From Cryobacterium sp. PH31-O1 (GTDB taxonomy: Bacteria; Actinomycetota; Actinomycetes; Actinomycetales; Microbacteriaceae), in assembly GCF_030063455.1 (NCBI RefSeq), contig NZ_JASITB010000008.1, positions 182,661 to 246,660 of the forward strand: a DNA stretch of 64,000 nucleotides. Reading direction: 5' to 3'. Shown in pieces: positions 45,209 through 54,535 of this stretch; the stretch's first letter is position 1, and the number at the start of each line of letters is the position of its first letter. The notes under the pieces are model-generated. The model ran no database searches, was not told the origin of the DNA, and was given only the letters and a program-made list of their open reading frames with translations. Position numbers and translations under genes: made by a program.

Positions 45209-46076
45209 AGGTAACCCTCCGGCGAAAATAGAGCTGTTGAGCGAGGGTGATGACGACCAGCACGACCAGCAGAATGACGGCCATGACGGCCGCCCGGCCG
45301 AGGTCGAAGGCGTCAAAAGCTTCGTAATAGATGCGCGCGGCCACGACATCCGTTGATCGCGCCGGGCCGCCCTGGGTGAGTGCGTACACCTGGTCGAAGA
45401 CCTGAAAAGCCGATATGACGGTGGTGACAAGTACAAAGAACATGGTTGGACGCAGCAACGGCAGCTTGATGTGCCAGAACATCTTCGCCGCGCCGGCTCC
45501 GTCGATGCGGGCCGCCTCGAGAATTTGCCCGGGAATGTTGAGCAGCCCGGCCATGAAGAACAGTGTGACGTAGCCAACATTGGTCCAGATCACGACGGCG
45601 GCGACCGCCGGCAGCGCCAGGGCGGGGTCGCTGAGCCACTCGACGCGCTGGCCGAGCAGGGTATTGAGGGCTCCGTCGGTGGGCGCGAGAATCCACTTCC
45701 ACACCACACCGAGAGCAAGCGGGGCACAAATCCATGGCAGAACATAGATCGTGCGAAACCAGGCTGACCCCGGCAGGCTCCGGGTGAGCAAGGTCGCAGC
45801 GCCGAGCCCGATCAGGGTTTGAATCGGCACCACCAGCAACACGAAGACCAGCGTGACCAGCAGGGAGTTGCCGAAGACGCCGTCGCTGAGCACCGATCGG
45901 TAGTTGTCGAGGCCGACGAAGGTGATCGGGCCGATCAGGTCCCAGCTCTGAAAGCTGAGCCACAGCACGACAAGGACCGGAAGCAGAAGAAAGCAGACCA
46001 CGCCGAACAGGCTGGGGGCGAGCAGGGCATAGCCGGTGATCGCACTGCGTCGACGCAGGCCGCCCCTACTGCGCAC
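45195..46076 (-). CDS. Sugar ABC transporter permease (MalF-like)
   Basis: The 293-residue permease has six helices and an EAA motif Q-I-L-E-A-A-R-I-D-G-A-G-A. The start chosen is GTG 46076, which overlaps the end of pcnA by 11 bp. It forms the channel with the MalG-like partner. The upstream frame to 46181 lies in pcnA and is not credible. Confidence 0.9.
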   Translation of the reverse strand: MRSRGGLRRRSAITGYALLAPSLFGVVCFLLLPVLVVLWLSFQSWDLIGPITFVGLDNYRSVLSDGVFGNSLLVTLVFVLLVVPIQTLIGLGAATLLTRSLPGSAWFRTIYVLPWICAPLALGVVWKWILAPTDGALNTLLGQRVEWLSDPALALPAVAAVVIWTNVGYVTLFFMAGLLNIPGQILEAARIDGAGAAKMFWHIKLPLLRPTMFFVLVTTVISAFQVFDQVYALTQGGPARSTDVVAARIYYEAFDAFDLGRAAVMAVILLVVLVVITLAQQLYFRRRVTYEMD

Positions 46077-47496
46077 GACCCGCCCACCAGGCCAGCAACC
46101 GGCGGGTGGCCGCTTCCTCGCCGAGCGGCCCGTCGTCCAGCCGCTGCTCGAGCAGGAATCGGTAGGCCTCGCCCACCTCACGCCCCGGTTTCACGCCGAG
46201 CACAGCCATGATCTGTTCTCCGTCGAGGTCGGGGCGCACCGCGCCGAGCTCTTCCTGCTCATTCAGCGCCGCAATTCGCTGTTCAAGGTCGTCGTAGGCA
46301 AAGCCGAGCCGGTCGGCCTTGCGTCGGTTGCGGGTCGTGACGTCGGCGCGAGTCAGAATGTGCAGGCGCTCCAGCTGATCCCCAGCGTCGCGCACATAGC
46401 GGCGCACAGCCGAGTCGGTCCAGGCCCCCTCGGTGTAGCCGAAGAACCGCAGGTGCAGCTCGATCAGGCGGGCGACGGCATTGATGGTGTCATTGTCGAA
46501 GCGCAGGGCGCGCAGTCGCTTCTTAGCAAGCTTCGCCCCGACCACGTCGTGGTGGTAGAAGCTCACAACTCCCCCCGCTTCGAGCCTGCGGGTGGCCGGC
46601 TTGCCGATATCGTGCAGCAGTGCGGCGAGACGCACGATCAGGTCGGGGTGGTCGAGGTTGCCGCGCGACGCCTCGTAACCGATGGCCTGTTGCAACACGG
46701 TGAGGGTGTGCTGGTAGACGTCTTTGTGGTGGTGGTGCTCGTCGATCTCCAATTGCAGGCCGGGAATCTCGGGGAGCACGATCTCGGCGAGGCCCGATTC
46801 CATCAGCACCTCGATGCCGGCGCGCGGGTCCGTCGAGACCAACAATTTCGACAGTTCGTCACCGATGCGCTCGGCCGACACGATACGGATACTGTCCCGC
46901 ATCTTCTCCATGGCCAGTGCGGTGTCCAGATCCAGCGTGAAACCAAGTTGACCGGTGAAGCGGGCCGCGCGCAGCATCCGCAGCGGGTCATCTCCGAACG
47001 AAACCTCCGGGGTGCTCGGCGTACGCAGGCGCCGGGCGAGCAGGTCGTCAATGCCGCCGGCCGGGTCGACCAGCGTCAGCTGGGGCAGCCGCAGGGCCAT
47101 CGCGTTGACGGTGAAGTCCCGGCGCAGCAGATCGGGCTCGAGGGTCGTGCCAAACACGACGTCGGGCTTACGAGTGGTGCCGTCGTAGCTGTCGGCTCGA
47201 TACGTGGTGATCTCCACGGTCTCGCCGGCCAGGCTGGCACCGATCGTGCCGTAGGCCCGGCCGATATCCCACTGGGCTTCGGAGAGCGGTTTGACGAGTG
47301 CGAGAATCTGATCCGGCGTCGCATCGGTCGTGAAGTCCAGGTCATGCAGCGCACGATTCAGGAACGCGTCGCGCACCGGGCCGCCGACCAGGGCCAGCTC
47401 ATGGCCAGCCGCCGCAAATGCGTTCGCCAGACGGGATACCGTGGGGGTGGCAGCCAGGTCGCCCAGTCGTGCGAGGGCTGCCGCGACGCTCTGCAT
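46066..47496 (-). CDS. pcnA: CCA tRNA nucleotidyltransferase
   Basis: The protein is 476 residues (from ATG 47496, conserved M-Q-S-V-A; ATG 47505 or 47517 is also possible). It has the class II nucleotidyltransferase motif L-V-G-G-P-V-R-D-A-F-L and L-D-F-T-T-D-A, then R-R-D-F-T-V-N-A-M-A. A C-terminal HD domain (H-D-I-G-K-P) follows. It adds or repairs CCA on tRNA. In actinobacteria it sits divergent to the murJ region, as here. The sugar transporter overlaps its end, an unusual link. Confidence 0.94.
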   Translation of the reverse strand: MQSVAAALARLGDLAATPTVSRLANAFAAAGHELALVGGPVRDAFLNRALHDLDFTTDATPDQILALVKPLSEAQWDIGRAYGTIGASLAGETVEITTYRADSYDGTTRKPDVVFGTTLEPDLLRRDFTVNAMALRLPQLTLVDPAGGIDDLLARRLRTPSTPEVSFGDDPLRMLRAARFTGQLGFTLDLDTALAMEKMRDSIRIVSAERIGDELSKLLVSTDPRAGIEVLMESGLAEIVLPEIPGLQLEIDEHHHHKDVYQHTLTVLQQAIGYEASRGNLDHPDLIVRLAALLHDIGKPATRRLEAGGVVSFYHHDVVGAKLAKKRLRALRFDNDTINAVARLIELHLRFFGYTEGAWTDSAVRRYVRDAGDQLERLHILTRADVTTRNRRKADRLGFAYDDLEQRIAALNEQEELGAVRPDLDGEQIMAVLGVKPGREVGEAYRFLLEQRLDDGPLGEEAATRRLLAWWAGRAQ

Positions 47497-47672
47497 ATGC
47501 CCCATATTAGTTGCCATCAGGGGGCGCGCAGTCGCGGTGCAGGCGGCTCTAGGCTGGCACGCCGTAGAATCCACCTATGGTGGCCGATTCAGATTCCGCG
47601 CATCGGCCCGCGCTCTCGGCTGCCGCGTGCAGTGCCGTGCGCCCGGCCCGGAGCATACAAAGGCGACGAATA

Positions 47673-49916
47673 ATGCGACCCTTTACGGCATTTCTGGTCG
47701 GATTTCTGACCCTGGCAGCGCTGGTTTTCGCGCCGTCTCAATCTCTCAGACCGGCCAGCGCGCAAAGCGAGAACAGCACCACCCCGAGTGCCACAACCCC
47801 CGCCGACACGGTCGATGTCACCGTTTCTCCACGCGAATCTTCCGAGCTCTTGCCCGGCCAAGACCTGCTGCTGACGGTGGCCGTTCACAACAACACCGAC
47901 GCGGCCATTCCCCTCGGCCGAGTCGATGTCTACCTGGCAGAGCTGGCCCTCACCACCCGCGCTGCGCTCGACAACTGGTTGCGACCCGACGCAGACGCAA
48001 ATTCCGGCGACCAGGTGATGAGCGTACCGATGGCGGGAATCATTGCGCCAGGTGCCAGTACAACCATCAGCGTCACGGTTCCGGCCGATTCCGTCGGATT
48101 GACCGAGCAGAATGCCTGGGGAGCGCGGGGAATCGCCGCGATCCTCAGCGCGGATGATGTGGTTCAAGCGGAGGGCCGCGGGACGTTCGTCTGGTCGCAG
48201 GGCAGCGCGATGACCCCGGTCGCACTCGCAACCATTCTGCCGATCACGACCCCGGCCAGCTCGACCGGCCTGATCACCGCCAAGGCGCTCGAATCGTATA
48301 CGAGTTCGGTCGGTCTGCTCTCCCGCCAACTGGATGGGGCGATTGACGCACCGACGGCAACGATCGCGATCGATCCACAGATCATCGCTTCCATTCGAGT
48401 GCTCGGCACCGCGGCTCCCGCCTCGGCACTCGCCTGGCTCGATCGCCTGGCCGCAGCGAGTAATGATATCTTCCCGCTCAGCTACGCGGATGCCGACATT
48501 GCCTTGCAAGCGCAGGCGGGCGCCGCGACCCTGCTCGCGCCGACCTCCTTCGACCCGGCCATCGATGCGAGCCGGTTCGTGGTCCCCTCGGCCACGCCGA
48601 TCCCCGAGACGAGTACTGACCCGACGGACGTACCGATTGTGACTTCGCGCACAAAGGCCCAGACCAGCTCGTCACCGCCACCGCCACCGCCTCAAACGCT
48701 GACGCCCACGCCCACGCCCACGGTGGAGCCGGGTCAGACGGTCATTCCGAGCACGAGCGATCTACTGTCCTGGAACTACACGAGCACCGCGATCGCCTGG
48801 CCGGCCGCCGGTCAGGCCGCTCGCACCGACCTGGACGTGTTTGCCGCGAGCGGCCTGACCACCACCATCCTCTCGAGCGGCAACGTGGAGCAATCAGACG
48901 TCTTCACGCCGAATACCGCGCTCACCCTCCCGACCGGGCTGGGCCTGGTCAGTGACAGTCCTCTCTCCGCGGCCATCCGCGCCGCCGCCGAAGCCACCAC
49001 CGACGAGGAGTGGCGGGTGAATGTCGCCGAGGCGGCCTCGCTTCTGGCGATCGTCTCTGCGGAAAACCCTAATGCTGCGCGCACACTGCTGGTCACGTTC
49101 GACCGCAGCAGCCCCACGACCGCGACCAGGGTTGGCCAAACGCTCGCGGCCCTCGACGGCGCCGCCTGGTCGAACGCGGCCTCGCTGCAATCTGCCCTGG
49201 CCGCCACCCCGGCAACCACGGTGAACTTTCAGGGTGAAGCCATCGACAGTAACCGGGTCACGCTCGCCCGGTCCTTGCTGGAGCGCGAGGGTGCACTCGC
49301 CGAGTTCGCGACGATCCTGGCCAATCCGGCGGCCATCACCGCCCCGGCACGCCTCGACCTGCTGGCACTCCTGGACACCACCTGGACGACACAGACCTCG
49401 GTCTGGGAAGACCAGGTTCGGGCGAGCCTCGCCGCCTCCTTCGACGTGATGCACGCCGTGACCGTGACCACCCGCGGTCCCATCATCGTGGTGGGGAGCA
49501 AGGTCGACCTGCGCATCACACTCAACAACGCCCTCGACCAGGCAGTCACCGTGCGCACCGAGATCGTGCCGTCCAACGGACGCCTCGTCGTCGGTGACAC
49601 TCTCGAGACCATCATTCAGCCGAACTCCGCACAGGCCGTCTCTGTGCCGCTCAGCGCCGCCGTCGGTAACGGTGACGTCGTCTTGCGGGTCACCCTGTTT
49701 ACCCTGAATGGCACCCCGCTGGGCCAACCGGCCCCCATCGACGTCAGCGTGCGCGCCGACTGGGAGGGAGTCGGCGCGAGCATCTTCGCGATCCTCGTCA
49801 TCGGCTTTTTCGGCTTCGGTATCTGGCGCAATATCGTGCGCCGACGCCGGGAACGCGCCGGCGAAGCATCCGCTGCAGCTGAACCGGCGAAAGCGGAGGC
49901 GGAAGCCGATGTCTGA
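47673..49916 (+). CDS. DUF6049-like envelope protein
   Basis: From ATG 47673 it is 747 residues with a signal peptide (A-F-L-V-G-F-L-T-L-A-A-L), a large exported domain and a Pro-rich stretch (S-S-S-P-P-P-P-P-P). One C-terminal helix (about residues 700-725) precedes a basic cytoplasmic tail. Its place between pcnA and murJ is the same as that of mycobacterial Rv3909, suggesting an envelope or cell-division role. The ATG at 47577 gives a longer frame with a poor signal. The end overlaps murJ by 8 bp. Confidence 0.85.
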   Translation: MRPFTAFLVGFLTLAALVFAPSQSLRPASAQSENSTTPSATTPADTVDVTVSPRESSELLPGQDLLLTVAVHNNTDAAIPLGRVDVYLAELALTTRAALDNWLRPDADANSGDQVMSVPMAGIIAPGASTTISVTVPADSVGLTEQNAWGARGIAAILSADDVVQAEGRGTFVWSQGSAMTPVALATILPITTPASSTGLITAKALESYTSSVGLLSRQLDGAIDAPTATIAIDPQIIASIRVLGTAAPASALAWLDRLAAASNDIFPLSYADADIALQAQAGAATLLAPTSFDPAIDASRFVVPSATPIPETSTDPTDVPIVTSRTKAQTSSSPPPPPPQTLTPTPTPTVEPGQTVIPSTSDLLSWNYTSTAIAWPAAGQAARTDLDVFAASGLTTTILSSGNVEQSDVFTPNTALTLPTGLGLVSDSPLSAAIRAAAEATTDEEWRVNVAEAASLLAIVSAENPNAARTLLVTFDRSSPTTATRVGQTLAALDGAAWSNAASLQSALAATPATTVNFQGEAIDSNRVTLARSLLEREGALAEFATILANPAAITAPARLDLLALLDTTWTTQTSVWEDQVRASLAASFDVMHAVTVTTRGPIIVVGSKVDLRITLNNALDQAVTVRTEIVPSNGRLVVGDTLETIIQPNSAQAVSVPLSAAVGNGDVVLRVTLFTLNGTPLGQPAPIDVSVRADWEGVGASIFAILVIGFFGFGIWRNIVRRRRERAGEASAAAEPAKAEAEADV

Positions 49917-51534
49917 CACCATGACCGGCAACGGTGGAATCGGTCGAGCCAGCGCGTTCCTGGCCTCCGGCACGATTGTGTCGCGCATTCTCGGGTTCGT
50001 GAAGGTCATCGTGCTGGCCGCCATCATCGGACAGTTTGGCGCCGCTGCCGACACCTTCGCGATCGCCAATCAGCTGCCCAACACCATCTATGTGATCGTG
50101 GCCGGCGGAATCCTGACGGCCGTTCTGGTTCCGCAAATCGTTCGTGCCAGCCTGCACGCTGACGGTGGCACGGCGTATATCAACAAGCTACTCACGCTCG
50201 CCCTGCTCGTGCTGTTCGCGACGACCCTCGTCGCTACCCTGTTGGCCCCGACCATCACCGGGTTCATCGGCTTGAACCTCCCGCAGAACGAGAAGGCACT
50301 GGCCGTGGCATTCGCCTATTGGTGCCTTCCACAGATGTTCTTCTACGGCCTGTACACCCTGCTCGGCGAAGTGCTCAACGCCCGCAAGTCCTTCGGCCCG
50401 TTCACCTGGGTGCCGGTGCTCAACAACCTCGTGGCCATCGTCGGCCTGATCGTTTTCGCAACGCTGTTCAGCCCAGACCCGGTCGGTGATCGATCGGCCA
50501 CCGAGATCACGTCGGCCATGGTCGCCGTGCTCGGTGGCAGTGCCACCCTCGGCGTGATCACCCAGGCCGTCGTGCTGTTCTATTTCTGGCGCCGCATCGG
50601 TCTGCGCTACCGCCCGGACTTCCATTTTCGGGGCGTCGGCCTCGGCGCCGCGGGCAAAATGGCGAGCTGGACCTTCGGCATGCTGCTGCTCACCACTTTC
50701 GCGGGTATTGTCGAAACGCAGGTCGTGACGCGGGCCCACGGTGAGGCATCCGTTGCCGTTCTCGCCACCGCCTGGCTGATCTTCATGCTGCCGCACTCCG
50801 TGATCACCGTGTCGGTCGCAACGGCGTACTTCACCCGCATGAGCCAACACGCCGCCGTCGGTAACTGGTCACTGGTACGAACGGATGCCTCGAGCGCGAT
50901 TCGGGGAACGTCGCTCGTGATCGTGCTCGCCGCGGCCGTCATCGCAGTCTGCGCCTACCCGTTCGCGGCGGTCTTCGTAGCACCATTCGACCAGGTGCAG
51001 TCCATCGGCAACGTCATCATCGCGTTCATTCTGGGGCTGGTGCCCTTCTGTGTGCTGTTCGTTCTACAGCGCACCTTCTACGCCCTCGGCGACACCCGCA
51101 CACCGTTCTTCTTCACCCTGTTTCAGGTCGTGCTGCTGATCGGCGCCGTGGTGGCCTGCGCATGGCTGCCCACGGAATGGATTGCCGTTGGCATCGCCGC
51201 GTCAATCACGGTGACCGGTACCCTGCAGGCCATCCTGGCCGCCCTGCTCCTGCGCCGTCGAATGGCCGGTATCGACGGACGCCGAATTCTGCGCAGCCTG
51301 GTGAAGTATCTTGTTGCCGTCATCATTCCCCTGGCTGCCGGCGTGACGCTCATGACCGTGTTGGGGGGCAACGTCGAAGGCGGATTCGCCGTGGCCTCGA
51401 GGCTCACAGCCATGGTCTCAATGGTGTTGATCGGGGTGGTCATGGCCGCCAGCTACTTCGGTCTGCTGCTGCTCATGCGCAGCGGCGAGCTCACAGTGTT
51501 CCTCACGCCCCTGCGGGCGCGCTTGCGCCGCTGA
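49909..51534 (+). CDS. murJ: Lipid II flippase MurJ
   Basis: The 541-residue polytopic protein with 14 helices has the MurJ/MviN pattern (S-R-I-L-G-F-V-K-V, R-V/A loop residues, F-Y-A-L-G-D-T-R-T-P). It exports lipid II across the membrane for cell-wall synthesis. No kinase-like C-terminal domain, as present in mycobacterial MviN, is attached. The GATGTCTGA overlap with the upstream gene indicates coupling. Confidence 0.95.
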   Translation: MSDTMTGNGGIGRASAFLASGTIVSRILGFVKVIVLAAIIGQFGAAADTFAIANQLPNTIYVIVAGGILTAVLVPQIVRASLHADGGTAYINKLLTLALLVLFATTLVATLLAPTITGFIGLNLPQNEKALAVAFAYWCLPQMFFYGLYTLLGEVLNARKSFGPFTWVPVLNNLVAIVGLIVFATLFSPDPVGDRSATEITSAMVAVLGGSATLGVITQAVVLFYFWRRIGLRYRPDFHFRGVGLGAAGKMASWTFGMLLLTTFAGIVETQVVTRAHGEASVAVLATAWLIFMLPHSVITVSVATAYFTRMSQHAAVGNWSLVRTDASSAIRGTSLVIVLAAAVIAVCAYPFAAVFVAPFDQVQSIGNVIIAFILGLVPFCVLFVLQRTFYALGDTRTPFFFTLFQVVLLIGAVVACAWLPTEWIAVGIAASITVTGTLQAILAALLLRRRMAGIDGRRILRSLVKYLVAVIIPLAAGVTLMTVLGGNVEGGFAVASRLTAMVSMVLIGVVMAASYFGLLLLMRSGELTVFLTPLRARLRR

Positions 51535-51724
51535 GTACCCCGACGGTCACAGCTGCCCGCAGCACCGCGCTGATGGCCGCGTCCGGTTCTGCTGGGCCGT
51601 TCCCGTGGCTGTGCAGCACCTCCCAAGCTGAGAGGGCCTGGAATAGCATCCGATTAGGATGTGTTGTATCGAAACGTGAGCCGGGATTTTGCCCGTCTTG
51701 CCCACCACTGCAAGGAGTGTGCGC
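51535..51724. other. Gap between murJ and trxB with SigR-like promoter
   Basis: The 190-bp gap has no gene: sigM, which lies here in mycobacteria, is absent. It holds the SigR-like promoter, listed separately, and the ribosome-binding site AAGGAG at 51712-51717. Confidence 0.7.
51640..51665 (+). promoter_or_regulatory. SigR-type promoter upstream of trxB
   Basis: GGAAT (51640-51644), an 18-bp spacer and GTT (51663-51665) match the actinomycete SigR/SigH consensus GGGAAT-N18-GTT exactly except for the first base. The start of trxB is about 60 bp downstream. In Streptomyces SigR drives trxBA after thiol stress. Confidence 0.85.
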
Positions 51725-52696
51725 GTGCGTCAGATCATCATCATCGGTTCCGGACCGGCCGGCTACACCGCGGCAGTCTATGCCGCCAGAGCCAACCTCA
51801 AGCCGCTCCTGATCGCCAGCTCGGTAGAGGCCGGCGGTGAACTGATGAACACGACCGACGTCGAGAACTTTCCCGGTTTTCCGGAGGGCGTGCAGGGGCC
51901 CGACCTGATGACCAAGATGCAGGAGCAGGCCGAACGATTCGGTACCGAGGTCGTCTACGACGATGTTGAGTCGGTAGACCTGACCGGCCCGATCAAAACG
52001 GTGACCCTCGGCAACGGCGACGTGGAGCAGGCCCTCGCGGTCATCTTCGCCACCGGATCGGCCTACCGCAAACTCGGCCTGAGCGACGAAGAACGACTCT
52101 CGGGTCGCGGAGTGTCTTGGTGTGCCACCTGCGACGGCTTCTTCTTCAAGGGCAAAGAAATCGCCGTCATCGGCGGCGGAGACTCCGCCATGGAGGAAGC
52201 GACTTTTCTCACCAGGTTCGCCTCCAAGGTGCACGTCATCCACCGCAAGGGTGAACTGCGGGCCTCCAAGATCATGCAGGACCGCGCCTTCGCCAATGAC
52301 AAGATCGAATTCACCTGGAATTCCGAGGTCGTCGGCATCACCGGAGCCGACGCTGTCGACGGTCTAACCCTGCGTGACACCGTCTCCGGCACCGAGAGCA
52401 GCCTCCCAGTCGGCGGCGTTTTCGTGGCGATCGGCAACGACCCACGCACCCACCTCGTTCACCAGCAGCTCGACCTTACCCCCGAAGGCACCATAGCCGT
52501 CGCGGGCCGGTCGTCGCTTACCAGCCAGGCCGGGGTGTTCGCGGCTGGTGATGTGATCGACTCCAGTTACCGTCAAGCCATAACCGCGGCCGGCTCCGGC
52601 TGTGCCGCGGCTCTTGACGCTGAGCACTATCTGAGCACCCTTCCCACCGCTTTGCTGGCTCAGGCCGGCGACACCGAACTCGTTTCAGCTAACTAA
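51725..52696 (+). CDS. trxB: Thioredoxin reductase
   Basis: The 323-residue flavoenzyme has the FAD motif G-S-G-P-A-G near the N-terminus and the redox pair W-C-A-T-C near 131-135. NADPH-site G-G-G-D-S-A and final F-A-A-G-D-V are also visible. GTG 51725 is the start, with AAGGAG seven bases upstream. It reduces TrxA, encoded 10 bp downstream. It is probably transcribed from the SigR-like promoter. Confidence 0.97.
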   Translation: MRQIIIIGSGPAGYTAAVYAARANLKPLLIASSVEAGGELMNTTDVENFPGFPEGVQGPDLMTKMQEQAERFGTEVVYDDVESVDLTGPIKTVTLGNGDVEQALAVIFATGSAYRKLGLSDEERLSGRGVSWCATCDGFFFKGKEIAVIGGGDSAMEEATFLTRFASKVHVIHRKGELRASKIMQDRAFANDKIEFTWNSEVVGITGADAVDGLTLRDTVSGTESSLPVGGVFVAIGNDPRTHLVHQQLDLTPEGTIAVAGRSSLTSQAGVFAAGDVIDSSYRQAITAAGSGCAAALDAEHYLSTLPTALLAQAGDTELVSAN

Positions 52697-52706
52697 GGAG
52701 CAACGA

Positions 52707-53030
52707 ATGACCGCACGATCCGTCACCGAAGCCAACTTCGATCAGGAAGTCATCAACAACGAGAAGACCGTGCTGGTGGACTTCTGGGCCGAGTGGTGTG
52801 GCCCCTGCCGCGCCGTCAGCCCGATTCTCGACCAGATCGCCGCCGAGAACGCCGACAAGCTCGACATCGTCAAGCTCAACGTCGACGAGCACCCCGCCCT
52901 CGCGGCCAAGTACCAGATCACCTCCATCCCGGCCATGAAGGTCTTCCAGAAGGGCGAGGTCGTCAAGACCGTCATCGGCGCCAAGCCGAAGCCGCAGCTC
53001 GAAAAGGACCTGGCCGACTACCTCGTCTAA
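52707..53030 (+). CDS. trxA: Thioredoxin
   Basis: The 107-residue thioredoxin has the active site W-C-G-P-C near 31-35 and the cis-proline region S-I-P-A-M. It pairs with TrxB in one transcript for protein-disulfide reduction. It ends before a strong intrinsic terminator. Confidence 0.98.
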   Translation: MTARSVTEANFDQEVINNEKTVLVDFWAEWCGPCRAVSPILDQIAAENADKLDIVKLNVDEHPALAAKYQITSIPAMKVFQKGEVVKTVIGAKPKPQLEKDLADYLV

Positions 53031-53048
53031 CCAGTCTTCCTGCGTGAA

Positions 53049-53079
53049 ACCCGCCCGGTCTCGATCGGGCGGGTTTTTT
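53049..53079 (+). terminator. trxBA intrinsic terminator
   Basis: A 9-bp GC-rich stem (ACCCGCCCG with CGGGCGGGT) and 8-nt loop are followed by a T-run. Confidence 0.92.
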
Positions 53080-53130
53080 CGTGCCGGGCACCACCCCATA
53101 CGATAAAGATGACAGCAGAACGGATGCGAC

Positions 53131-54480
53131 GTGACAAATCAGGGTTCTCCCCAGGCCGTTAGCCCCCAGGGCGGCAACAATCTCGACCCGTGGTACCACC
53201 ACTACGCCGAGCGAGCAGCTGGCCTCACCGCCTCCGAGGTGCGTGCGCTCTTTGCCGTGGCGTCACGCCCCGAAGTCGTCTCTCTCGCCGGAGGGATGCC
53301 GTACGTTGCCGCCCTGCCGCAAGACCTCGTCATCGATGCCATGGACCGCGTTATGCGCGAAAAGGGTGCCACCGCCCTGCAATATGGCTCTGGTCAGGGA
53401 GTTCCTCTGCTGCGCGAGCAGATTCTCGATGTCATGGCGCTCGAAGGAATCAAGGCCAACGCCGATGACGTCGTGGTCACAACCGGCTCCCAGCACGCTC
53501 TGGAACTAGTCAGCAAACTCTTTCTGAACCCCGGCGACGTCGTGATCTCGGAAGGGCCGAGTTACGTCACCGCCATGGTCATCTTCAAGTCTTACCAGGC
53601 CGAGGTCGACCACGTGCCCATGGACGAGAACGGCTTGATCCCGGCCGCTCTGATCGAGCACATCGCTGCCCTCAAGGCCGCCGGACGCACCATTAAGTTT
53701 CTCTACACCATCCCGAGTTTTCACAATCCGGCTGGTGTGACCCTCAGCTGGGAGCGTCGTCTGCAAATTCTGGAGATCTGCCGCTCCAACAACATCCTGG
53801 TGCTCGAAGACAACCCCTATGGGCTGCTCTACTTCGACAAACCGGCACCGGATGCCATCCGCTCACTCGAACGCGACGGTGTCGTCTACCTCGGCACCTT
53901 CTCCAAGACCTTAGCCCCCGGTTTTCGGGTCGGCTGGGCGCTCGCTCCGCACGCGATCCGCGAGAAACTCGTATTGGCGAACGAGGCCGCGGTGCTGTCC
54001 CCCAGCTCATTTACACAGATGGTCATCTCGGAGTACCTTTCGACCGCCGACTGGAAGGGGCAGATCAACACCTTCCGCGGCGTGTATCACGAGCGCAAAA
54101 ACGCCATGCTCGCCGGGCTCGAAGAATACCTGCCCGACCTCACCTGGACCAACCCCACCGGGGGCTTCTACGTGTGGTTAACCCTGCCCGAACAGCTCGA
54201 TTCGAAGGCCATGCTGCCCAGGGCGGTCAAGGAACTCGTTGCGTACACGCCCGGCACGGCGTTCTACGCCGACGGTGACGGCCGACAGAATATGCGCTTG
54301 GCTTTTTGTTATCCCACGCCCGAAACCATTCGGGTCGGCATTCGTCGCCTCGCTACGGTGATTCGCGGCGAGCTCGATCTGCTCGACACCTTCGCCGGCA
54401 CCGGCTCGCTCGGCGCCGCGCCCGATCGACCTGGAGCCACGAACCAGCGGTACGCGGGCCCGCCAGCCAACATCTCATGA
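53131..54480 (+). CDS. Class I/II PLP-dependent aminotransferase (2-aminoadipate/MocR-like)
   Basis: The 449-residue enzyme has the PLP Lys in L-G-T-F-S-K-T-L-A-P-G-F-R-V-G-W near 255, with N-P-A-G-V and E-D-N-P-Y. It is like the LysN/2-aminoadipate type with no DNA-binding N-terminus, so it is not a MocR regulator. The start is GTG 53131 with a poor ribosome-binding site. It lies between trxA and ddl, a place where mycobacteria carry cwlM instead. Substrate unknown. Confidence 0.85.
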   Translation: MTNQGSPQAVSPQGGNNLDPWYHHYAERAAGLTASEVRALFAVASRPEVVSLAGGMPYVAALPQDLVIDAMDRVMREKGATALQYGSGQGVPLLREQILDVMALEGIKANADDVVVTTGSQHALELVSKLFLNPGDVVISEGPSYVTAMVIFKSYQAEVDHVPMDENGLIPAALIEHIAALKAAGRTIKFLYTIPSFHNPAGVTLSWERRLQILEICRSNNILVLEDNPYGLLYFDKPAPDAIRSLERDGVVYLGTFSKTLAPGFRVGWALAPHAIREKLVLANEAAVLSPSSFTQMVISEYLSTADWKGQINTFRGVYHERKNAMLAGLEEYLPDLTWTNPTGGFYVWLTLPEQLDSKAMLPRAVKELVAYTPGTAFYADGDGRQNMRLAFCYPTPETIRVGIRRLATVIRGELDLLDTFAGTGSLGAAPDRPGATNQRYAGPPANIS

Positions 54481-54535
54481 CCGCATCGCCTCGATTGGCC
54501 ACCTCACCCTCAATCAGCTAGGAAAAGACCTGATC

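Noticed and set aside
46036..47673. 545-codon plus-strand frame opposite pcnA
   Set aside because: pcnA on the minus strand has all family motifs; the other is a codon-bias shadow.
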